The notes beneath the pieces are model-generated. The model had not been told where the DNA came from. It saw only the letters and a list, made by a program, of their open reading frames with translations, and did not search any database. Both the position numbers and the translations under genes were made by a program. 64,000 nucleotides of DNA from Formicarius rufipectus. Lineage: Eukaryota; Chordata; Aves; Passeriformes; Formicariidae. Shown piece after piece: positions 40,582-50,054 of the stretch (position 1 is its first letter; every line of letters begins with the position of its first letter). The DNA is taken from contig VXAU01004724.1 of the NCBI GenBank assembly GCA_013399695.1, positions 702,814 through 766,813 of the forward strand, written 5' to 3'.

Positions 40582-40725
40582 GAGAAAGCTGGGATCCACA
40601 AACCTGAGTCCTCAAGCTCATGTTCTGTCTGAGACTTATCAGAGAAATTCCCCCTCTCTGGCAGACCAACAAACCTCTATGGTGTCCTGGCAGGATGACA
40701 TCTGGCCAACTGCTGATGCACAAAG
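40582..40725 (+). other. Candidate internal exon, unknown gene
   Basis: A strong polypyrimidine tract and acceptor (TTTTTCCCCTTCCAG) precede 40582. The frame stays open for 47 codons to AAAG|GTCAGA at 40725, with Ser/Gln/Thr-rich content including SPQAHVLSETYQRN and WQDDIWPTADAQ. The donor is poor at position +3. No family match is recognised. Low confidence: similar pairings arise by chance. Confidence 0.13.
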
Positions 40726-41345
40726 GTCAGAATAGCATTAGGTTGCTGAAAAAAAGTACAGTAATGGGGAAAATAACCCACCTCAACAAAACCAACCAAT
40801 CTACCATTTGCTATACACTCCAGAGGTAAGCAGTGGAACTTCAATTACAGAAGTGCTCCTGCTAAAATTGCTCTGTTTCAAATGATTCTTAGTAGGAATA
40901 CAGGGAACTATGCAAAGGTTTTATAAACAAGACAGCACTGCATTTACAAGGGCTTATGATGTAGCCATGACATTTTAATAATAATCATAATCACGATTAT
41001 CATTTTCATTTGGAAAAAATAATCTCTTAACATGATTTGTAACTTAGTAAATAAGACTCTTGTCTAGATTGCAATTTAATTTTTCAAAAGAAATTACCAA
41101 CTGTTTCAGAATTTGAATCAGTTGCTATTGAAATATTCACAGTCCTTTAAGCACTTTATTTTTCACAGGTTTTAGTCTCATATGGGTAGGTATCCAAGGG
41201 AAACAATGCCTGTTTTGTCTCTTTGGACTGGTAGGTGATGGATATTGCTCCCATATCCATCCATATATCCCCATCCAGGTGAAACCATGTAATCAACTCA
41301 CTGTCCCAGAAAGGGCCTGGGCACCTGTGGTGGGTTGATCCTGGT

Positions 41346-41821
41346 GTCACCCTGCAGTACTTCCACCCCTCACCTCTATGAATGACATATTTGAGAATTA
41401 TCATTAAAATCCACATTCATCACACAATCTTCCCTTATATCAACAAAACTAACAAAAAAAAAAATTAAAAAAAAACACACAAAAAAACAAACAAAAAAAA
41501 ACCAAACAAAAAACAAACAAAAAAAAACCCCAAAAAAACAAAAAACAAAAAAAAAAACAAAAACAAAACAAAACAAACAAACAAACAAAAAAAAATACAC
41601 AAAAAAGTTCCCCACACAAGAAATCAAAATAACATCATCACAACACCAAATGAAAGTGGACAATTTAAACAACGTCCACTCCTTGTCCTTCACCACAATT
41701 ACAACAAAAAATCCCCCACACACTCTGTAACATTGTTCAGTTCATGTTTTGCCCATTACCTCTCCCAATCATTAACCTTACCTTGAATACCTTATGATCC
41801 CAGGTTTAGCACCAAAATGTC
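41346..41821 (-). mobile_element. Internal remnant of the ERVL-like element
   Basis: It holds the presumed primer-binding region, AT-rich leader sequence and a long A/C-only low-complexity tract. No domain is recognisable. The Phe/Cys/Val-rich minus-strand frame at 41376-41723 is a translation of the simple repeat. Confidence 0.5.
41448..41606. repeat. (A)n/(CAAA)n low-complexity tract
   Basis: About 160 bp consist almost only of A with scattered C in CAAA, CAAAA and CCAAAC units. It lies within the provirus remnant and probably expanded after insertion. Confidence 0.92.
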
Positions 41822-42903
41822 TGTGGTGGGTTGACCCTGGCTGGGTGCCAGGCATGACCGAAGCCACTCCATCACTCCCCTCTGCAACTGGACAGAGGAA
41901 AGAAAATACAATGAAAAGTTCATGGTTTGAGATAAGGACCTGGAAGGATCACCCATGAAATGCCATCACAGGCAAAACAGACACGTTGGGGATATTAATT
42001 GAATTCATTAGCAACAAAATCAGAACAGGATAATGAGAAGTAAAATCAAACTGTTAAAACACCTTCCCCCCAGCCCCTCCCTCCTTTCCAGCTCTACCTC
42101 CTTCCCCCTCAACAGCACAGAGAGTGGAGATTATGGTCAGTCCACCACATCTTGCTCCTGTCACTGCTCAGGGAGAAGAATCCTTCCCCTGCTCCAGTGT
42201 GGGGGCCCCTCCCATGGGAGACAGTGCTCCACAAACACCTCCAGAGTCCATCCAACAGGCAACAGCTCCCCATGAACTGCTGCTACGTGGGTCCCTTTCC
42301 ATGGGGTGTGATCCTCCAGGCATAGCCTACTCCAGCATGGGCCCCCTACAAGTCCAGGGAACCTGGCCCAGCGTGGGCTCCTCTCTCCACGGGTGTGTGG
42401 GTCCCTGCCAGGTCCCTGCTCCAGCACAGGTGTCCCAGGAGGTCACAGCTCTCTTTCATGCATCCACTTGCTCTGCCATGGATCTCCTCCACAGGCTGCA
42501 GATGGATCCCTGCACTCCCCTGGAGCTCCACAGGCTGCCGGGGCACAGCTGCCTCACCATGGTCTTCACAATGGGCTGCAGAGGACTCTGAGCTCCAGCA
42601 CCTGGAGCACCTCCTCCCCTTCCCCACTGACCTTGATGTCTGCAGAATTGTTCCTCTCCCACTCTGCTCTCCTTTGATCCAATTGCATCTGCACAGTAAT
42701 TTTCTTTTATTTTCCCCTTCTTAACTAAGTTATCCCAGAGGCATCACTATCATTCCTGGTTGCATCGGCCTTGGCCAGTGGTGGGTCCATCCTGGACATG
42801 GCTTTGGCTCTCTTGGACACAGGAGAAGCTTCTAGCAGCTTCTCACAGAAGCCACCCCTGCAGCACCCACACTACCAAAACCTGGCCACACAAACCCAAT
42901 ACA
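41822..42903 (-). mobile_element. LTR of ERVL-like element, about 1.08 kb
   Basis: On the minus strand it begins TGTATTGGGTTTGTG and ends GGTCAACCCACCACA. Phrases such as GGTGGCTTCTGTGAGAAGC and TAAGAAGGGGAAAA recur in long avian ERVL LTRs. The overlapping open frames at 42033-42724 on both strands are GC-rich LTR translations, not genes. Just inside the LTR end (about 41800-41816) the minus strand reads TTTGGTGCTAAACCTGGGAT, which has the TGG start expected of a tRNA primer-binding site. Confidence 0.85.
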
Positions 42904-42908
42904 GTACC

Positions 42909-45900
42909 CAATCAAGTCATCTCAAACTGCTGCCATAAAATTGTTCATTCATTTTCCTGGAAAGTGCACTCACTCACACAGTGAATGATGTCCATGGATG
43001 TACAACTCCTTGCCTGGCTTGATCCTTATCACCCTTAGTTCCAGGAGACCCAATTCTACACACCTTTGAAGTAACAAGTTTTTATATTGGATGCATCTTT
43101 CTCCCTCCCCACCTCTGTCTCTGTGTAGTCATCAGCTTCTATTTGCTGACAACCCATTCCTTATTCCTGCGATGAGAATTTGTGAGGTTAAAGCATTCTG
43201 TTTTTATTTCAAGTCTAGGGAAGAGTAAACACTCCCAGACTGGATGAAATCAGGCATATGGGTTTGGGTTTTTTCTCACTCTGCTATTTTTCCTTAGGGA
43301 ATAATATTTTCCCCATTGTTTCATCTCCCATGTAATTCTCCTTTACTGCCCTCTTTTGATTTAACACTTGGATATTACATAGGTTAGTAGTGAATAGATA
43401 ACCTGAAAGTTGTCCAATATTGTAAATATTACTGGCACTTCTCTTACTCTGTCCATTAGCAATACTCATCATCATATCTTCAGTGAGAGCACACACATAA
43501 AACACCACCAAGGCTTCTAGACAAAAGAAGCCCCAAGTAGAGTGGATAAATAAAAAAAAATTTAAACAACACAAAGAGGAAATTCCATACTTTCTACAAA
43601 CTTCCATTACTGCCAGCAATACATTTTGAGGTGATGTCGTAACACATACATCACAAATACCCAGATAAGCAAGGCTTGTAGCAATCTTCCTCCCAAACAG
43701 CCAGGCAGCATACATACATGAATATCTTTTTGACAGTATTTGGGCTGGAGGAAGAAACAACATTTTTTCCAGGCTAATCAAAAAGCAATTGACTTTTAAG
43801 CAGGGGGTTTCATCCACGGTGGTTTATTTAGCGGACTTTATTGGTTTCAGCATTTTGCCATTACACATTGATACAAACAACTTATTCTATGTATATTTCA
43901 AATTCTTTCTTTCCTCCTTATGAAATTAAATAGCCTGATATGAAATTTGAAATTACATGCTTTTATCTCAGTGTAAACAGCATCTCCCAATAAAGTAACC
44001 TGTAACACAGTTATGGAAGGAAATCATTTTAGAAATGGAAATTCTCAGTTAAATTCATCTGTTTCCTTTATAGACTGAGTCACCAAATCTTCATAGGTAA
44101 GTGTTAGTCTTTACTACTTTTTGCTTTTGCAAGTACTGTGTACACTTCTGGGAGCCTAAACTGGGGTGTCTTTACCAATCATTAGACTCCAAAATCTCAG
44201 TGGAACTCATTAACTGTGCTGCAGTTTGGAACTGCTGCTGCTGGTCATTCACAAGCTGTGGAGAAACACCATCTTAACTTGCACATACATTTGCTCAGCT
44301 GGTATCTCACAAGGCAATAGATCTGACATAAAAATGACAGGCAGGCTGTGAGGAGCCCTCAGCCCCCAGTTCCACAGGCTTGTTTCAGTTTGGAGATGCA
44401 GAGTTCTAACAGCACTTCTGGCCAGGGGTTTCTGGAATGCACAGCAAGCCAGTTTGGATCACAAGAGCCAGGCTGAATGATTGCTAACCTGCCCAGAAAC
44501 AGTGGACTGGGGACCTGAGTCTTGCAAATCCTTATCAAAGCAGCTGGATTTCTGAGAGAGGATCGTCTGAAGTCATCCCAGACAGGCATACAGGAGATCC
44601 TCCCCCAGTCTGCCAGATGATGGTTAAAGCAGCTGCTTTAGCCTTGCTGAACCAGATCAAATCAGAGCAGGTGAGACATCTCCTAATCACTCAGTCATAA
44701 AAAAGACTTTGTGGCACCGTCTTAGAAACTCTCCTGGGAGAGGAGAGGACAGGTAAAGGGAGAGGTAAAGGGGCACTCTACAGCCCATGCACTGTGGCCC
44801 TGAAGAGCCTGAAAGGTCTTTTCTACAACCTCATATCAGACAACTGTCTAATCTCTGTGGCCTGTGACCTCTTGCTTGTGGTATTTGGCTTGGGCACTGC
44901 CAGCCAGCTGCACTGAGCCACAGCAGCCACCTAGGCTGAACTGTAGGTAGAGATGTAATTGCACACACCCTGCTGCCACTCTGAAAAAAAACCCACACTG
45001 GAGGCTGGAGTGCTTCCAGGGCCCCAGGCAGTGTCTCACTGACATTACTTCTCATGTTTAGAAACCACTCTCCTTTAATAGCCAAGTTAAGATTCTGTAT
45101 ATTATTCTTACAGCTTCAATCTTTGACTTTTTAATGGCTCGGCAATTAAAACCTACCGACTTCAATGCAACAAAGTATCGCCTGAAAGAGAATCTCCAAA
45201 GCCCTACTATTGGTAGGTGGTAATGGCTGAGTTAAAAGGGGTGGTATTTCTCATAAAGGATGGCTCAAAGGGAAATCAGGAAATTCTGGAAACCTGAACT
45301 GTCCATTATAGAGGAGGTTCCAGCAGTGGGAGTGAAGTGTGACAAGACACACACTCTGGTTGAGTGAGGTTCATGCAGACTGTAAGATAAGATGAACAGA
45401 GAGAGAAGGAATTGTAAGGAAGTACAAGAAGAATGTAAGAAATTAGTTAAAAATCAGAATGAGGCACACAGAAGAATGACGGAATACTCTCTAAAAAAGG
45501 TTCTAAAGTCTGAAGTTGTACTATGATCAGGACTGATACGGACAGAGTGTCATAGACTCCAAGATTAAGAAAAAAGCCTTTCTAGTTATAGATACAAGAA
45601 TAAAGCCATACATTTTTGGAGCAAAGAGAGGACGAAGAAAGCTTAGGAGTAGTAAAAACCTGAAATTAACTCTGAAGAACTGTAAGCATTGGTTTTAAAA
45701 TACAGAACTAAGAAAAGGCTCAGTAAAACTATAATCCTTGTTTACACAACAAAAGACCATGCTCTCAGAGTATAATCCCTTCATATTTAAGGAGTTCAGC
45801 TGTGAACATCCTATAATAAGGACTTTCACCAACTTATGTCTAGTCAACTTCAGGTCTCTAGAGCAAGAGTTATAACATAAGTAGAGGATGAAGATGTTTC

Positions 45901-48289
45901 TAAATAAGTTTCAATGCCTGAGGAGGTCTGGAATGATGCCTATGGCTGCAGGGATGCTGTGGAAGTAGCTAAGTGGTCTTTTGGCAAAGGTAGACTGCAC
46001 TTTTGCCGTGTGCTTCGTCCTATAGAACACCAACTGGCTGAGCAGAAACATGCCCATGTCTTCTCCTGTGCATAACATGTCTTACTTTCTCCACACTAGT
46101 GGAGTCTGAGCAAATTCCACTCTTTGGAGAAAGATCAGCTCTGGCAGGAGGGCAAAGGGTCCCAGTTCAGCTGCCATGGTGCAGCTGTGAGCTGAGCACT
46201 CCTGCCTGGGAAGCTGTAACTTCCTGGTGCATCCTCAGCAAAAGTCTCTACTGACTGAGTAGTAGAGAACCAGGCAGAAACCAGAGGTTCTACAGGAGAA
46301 AGGGGGAAAAAAAAGGTGTGGGGAGGGAATATAGATATGGACTGAAGAACATTTAAGCAAGCTTAAATGCAACTTAAATGCAACTCTTTTAGCGCTAGTA
46401 GGTTTATGTCTTAAAAACAAAACTCCACACTATTCCTTATTATGAGAACAATTTGAATTCCTCAGTGCACAGCAAGGTCTCCGCAAACTTTGTTCTCTTG
46501 GGTCTGTGTGTGACTCTGTTCTGCTGAAACATAACCCTTTCTCAGGGGCAAGGTGACTGCATTTCATAAGGTATTTAAGTGATGGGAATGGGGGGAAGGT
46601 TTCTGTAACATCCAGTTTAGGAAACTTGTGGTTATTTACACCCAGTTACACTGAGCTAGAGGCAGCTCCAGGCAAATGGGGGTTCGCAGCTTGAAGACAG
46701 GGCAGCCACTTTTGCTGCCAGCCTGAGGTACAACTGAGTTTTACGTGACCAAGAGGACTCAGGTCACCACACGAGTCCCTCTAGTTACGTATTCTGCCTG
46801 CCCAGCACATGTGAATCTCTTTCAGAAGGGAATATATGCTAAAAATTGTTTTCAAACCAAACCGTGTAATTGACATCCTCTCACATCTGTACTGCTTAAT
46901 TTTTGCCTCCACTCCAATTACATCAGAAAGTGAAAGCTGTCTTCCAGGATATTTATGGCCTTTACATCACATTGCATTGAGCCCATCAAAATTTAAGATC
47001 AATTGACAAGACACAGCTCATGAACCTTCTTGGTTTGTGGACATCTACACTATTAGGGAAATGGAAAAGACAAACTCAGCAGTACAAAAGGACAAGACCA
47101 TGAGCTCAGACACACCTGGGGCACCTTCTAGATTTTTGTTCTGCAGGGTGGAAAACCCAGTCATTAAAGCAGACAGGAACAAAACAACAATGGAGACAGG
47201 AGTCTCTGTGGCTCTATGGGATAACCTATCATTTTGCAAATGATTGTTTATTTTAAATGGAAATACTTCTGACCTCTGGCTTGTTCACATATCTACAGCC
47301 ACAGTTGTGGTGCAACAGCAAAATCACTTTGTTCTGATCCTTGTTCTGATGTTCATCAGTTGAGGATTTCTGGTTATTAATAAACCAGCCATAGCTGTAT
47401 TTCCTTTCTTATAAGAAGTACTTTACTGAGGCAGATTTACCTTGGCGTAAAAGATGGGCAGATGGTGGGGATATATAGGTCATGTGCTGCTCAGTGCTGA
47501 TAAAGGAACTGCTCTGTGTCTATGCACTGTCTGTCTCCTGCTGACTAAGAACGAAAATAACTATAAAAGCATTCCTTACAAACTGAAATACCTGAACCAA
47601 AGGAACAACATACTGCCTAAATTAATTATTATGTTCAATTGTATATAACCCCTGTGAAAACGTGTTTCCTGATTAAACAAAATAAAGCATCTGATAGTCC
47701 AAAATAGGAAAGCAACGCAGTCTGCTGAGTTTTTCTATTGTTCATTATTGATTCCTCTAATTAGCACCTTTGACTTTCAAGTGGGTAGACTCGATGACAC
47801 CATCTCATCTAGGACCATGTCAGCAGCTGTTGACAATCCTAGACACTTCAGATGACAAAGACAAGTCCCGCTTTTTATGCAAAGAGAAAAACCACTCCAT
47901 TTCCTTATTTTAATGTTTGGTTTTAAGTCACTGAATTATGGTAACTTTTACTATCTTTCTCTTCAGTCCTATGCATAGTGTAGTATGTTCTAATTGAGGA
48001 CATAAATATCTTTTTAATTCCTCCATCTGGTTCTACTCCAGGCCTCAGGATTATAGTCTGGTATTGCATCCATTGCCACCCATTATCCATTCTATCTTCT
48101 GTTAAATATGGTAAGTTTTACCTTTTTTTGTTTGATATTTGGATTGATGGAATTTCTTTCTCTTGTATCATAAGTAAAAATAACAGGAACATGAAATATC
48201 TTCCCTTAAGTTGTTTTTAATGTGCACTTCTACAGCTACCTATGTACTTCTTATCTAGATAATCCTGATATCAAATTTATATGGAAATT
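42909..48289. other. Unique sequence, no gene recognised
   Basis: No gene or transposon was recognised. The 177-codon minus frame at 43284-43817 is the longest one here; it is Cys/Phe/Leu-rich with no motif and I take it as chance. 45300-45760 is strikingly purine-rich on the plus strand. An 11-bp unit CTTAAATGCAA is duplicated at 46362-46383. A minus-strand stretch at 44880-44980 looks coding-like in two frames, which argues against it. Confidence 0.45.
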
Positions 48290-48800
48290 TTTCCATGTTG
48301 TTCTTCCCAGTTGGTTCTAAATTCCTCTTTTCTGCTGTTCTTTTCATGTGATAACCAGAACTGAAATGTTCAAATTAAACATACTACAGGTTTGTTCAGC
48401 ATATACATTCATGCCTTCCTCCATGCCACTCCTAGGTTTGCACTGAAGTTTTCACTCAAAATTTTCTTTTTCTACTGCTTGCCATCAACTTTGACCTCTG
48501 ACATCTGTATAAGCACTTCAGGTAATTCTTCCAAAATGCAATACCCACATTAATTTTCATCTGATGCTCAGTGACCTAGCATAGCTATCTCAGTAGTGCT
48601 CTTTGGTCTTCTCTTGTTTTAATTATCCCAGACAATTTTGTCATATTGCAAACATTGCCACCTCACTGATCATTCTTTTACAGATTGCAAATTACATTAA
48701 TTACCAAGTACTGGTACTCAGCCTCGGGCCATTCCACCACTTCTTTTGACATTTCTCTATGTCTCCCCATGTTTCTGTAACAGTTCTCTTTTCCTCCACA
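48290..48800 (-). mobile_element. Ancient CR1 ORF2 fragment (reverse transcriptase region)
   Basis: The minus strand preserves the order of CR1 ORF2 sequence around the reverse-transcriptase catalytic motif. The phrase rc(GCAAACATTGCCACCTCACTG) corresponds to the F-A-D-D context, with a mutated/frameshifted GCAATATGAC in place of the aspartates. Downstream are AAATTGTCTGGGATAATTAA and GAGAAGACCA, as in CR1. The copy is full of stops and indels. It belongs to the older sauropsid CR1 layer, not the young 3' tails at 29 and 53 kb. Confidence 0.6.
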
Positions 48801-48858
48801 ATAATTAGCTTTTTTCACAGGTTCCTACCAAGAATTCTTCAGAAATAAAATCCCTTTT

Positions 48859-48871
48859 TTTTTTTTTAATT
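48859..48871. repeat. Poly(T) run
   Basis: A T homopolymer of about 13 in AT-rich sequence. No retrocopy was identified next to it. Confidence 0.8.
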
Positions 48872-49295
48872 CACTTCTGGGGAAAATCTCACACTTTCCT
48901 TGATGGAAAAATGTTTGTTCCTACCGCATTACATCCTCTTAGATGTCTCGTACCTCTTCATAATTGTTTAATCCCATTTACCCAGGAGTTAAGCAAAGCT
49001 CACAAGGGCTGTAATCACAAGATAGTCCAGAGCACTGACAATCTGTTCAGCTGTCTATTACCTTTGCAGTGTCTCATTTTCCACCTACGCTGCAGCTCCC
49101 TGGAATAAAACCCAGCCTGGTGATGCAGGCACAAGGCTCAAGTCAACACTGGACTCTTGCTCTGGCTCAACCAGCTACTGGCTGTGTAACCTTAAGTAAG
49201 TTTTCTAACCTTTCCACATCTCCCTCCTTTCTCCAGTACTGGTGGTGCTAAACAACATCACAGGAATAGATTTATCAGGTCTCTGTGTTTGTCTT

Positions 49296-50049
49296 TGTGC
49301 TGGTTTAGAGTTAAACCGGTAGGAGAAATCAATCCAACTCAGAATGGGAATGCAAATCAGAATAACAATATAATAAAAAGATCACAATAAATTCACTGAT
49401 ACAGAAGGAAAATCCTTTTGACCCACAAAACCAGATGTGCAGTCCAGCACAGAGGGACATGAGCAGAATGGAGCTCACCAACCCCTGTGCTGAGCACCAT
49501 GTGGCCCCCCTGAGTTCAAAGTAAAAAGAAAGAAGGAACCTGCTGGTGAAAATGATGATTGCAGTCCAGTTGACAGTGGCAGTCCCAGTCCTGTTGAGGC
49601 TCTGGTCCTCCTCTGGATCTGATGAGAGATCCCAGTCCCAAAACCACAAGCTTATCTATGCTTGGGCTCGGGCTCAGATGGGAACGCCCAGGCCCTCCCC
49701 CAGGGTGGAGAGTTTCACAATGGGTGATTTACTCTGTGAGGTGAATCATAGCATTTTTTTGGCACTCATGATGGCCCATGAGCAGACATGACCCCTCAGG
49801 TGGTTGTGAAGGCACTGGTGGCTCCCTAGAGGGGAGTTATCACACCTGAGTCATAGGTGTGAAGACAGGAAAACTACCTTATCCCATAGAAGTTCCTAAA
49901 CACCCAGTTGTAGCCTGAAGGTTTGGGTGTGCCCTGGGCAGCTGCTGCCAACGGCCCATTGTGAGCAGCTAATGAGAAAAATGACATAGAGGGTTTAGAA
50001 CACACACCCACACAGTGACAAACTGGTCCTGGCTACTATAACCAGGACA
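49296..50049 (-). mobile_element. Solo LTR with perfect 5-bp duplication, 754 bp
   Basis: On the plus strand it starts TGTGCTGGTTTAGAG and ends TAACCAGGACA, so the termini are inverted repeats (TGTGCTGGTT versus TGTCCTGGTT). It is flanked by GTCTT at 49291-49295 and 50050-50054. I favour minus orientation because its minus-strand end CTCTAAACCAGCACA resembles other avian LTR 3' ends and the plus-strand AATAAA near 49386 would be misplaced for plus. Open frames inside (49329-49649, 49546-49791) are LTR translations. No internal viral sequence is present. Confidence 0.82.
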
Positions 50050-50054
50050 GTCTT

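Larger units (their letters stand above)
34396..41320. other. Unique sequence, no recognised gene
   Basis: About 7 kb without a recognised repeat. Two short coding-like segments with splice-site signals are listed separately (37849-38029 minus, 40582-40725 plus). A minus-strand pseudo-exon-like segment at 39144-39188 has a consensus GTAAGT donor, but two reading frames are open, which argues against a clear coding signal. AT-rich blocks occur at 36.0-36.5 kb. Confidence 0.45.
41326..42903 (-). mobile_element. Internally deleted ERVL-like provirus
   Basis: The whole insertion is bounded by 5-bp near-repeats: GCACC at 41321-41325 and GTACC at 42904-42908, with one mismatch. On the minus strand it has a full 5' LTR (42903 to 41822), then about 480 bp of A/T-rich remnant. 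It ends with a fragment matching the last ~20 bp of the LTR (TGTGGTGGGTTGATC on plus from 41326). No gag, pol or env sequence is recognisable. I infer that a large deletion removed the coding region and most of the 3' LTR. Confidence 0.7.

Noticed and set aside
41156..41416. 86-codon minus frame that looked like an internal retroviral fragment
   Set aside because: It runs across the proposed element boundary and insertion repeat at 41321-41326 into flanking DNA, so it cannot be one viral gene.
41376..41723. Phe/Cys/Val-rich minus frame resembling a membrane protein
   Set aside because: It is a direct translation of the A-rich (CAAA)n tract.
42033..42724. Cluster of overlapping open frames on both strands
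   Set aside because: They lie entirely inside the ~1.08 kb ERVL-like LTR, which is GC-rich and poor in stop codons.
43284..43817. 177-codon minus-strand open frame
   Set aside because: Cys/Phe/Leu-rich, no membrane-protein pattern or family signature, and no supporting splice structure. Consistent with chance.
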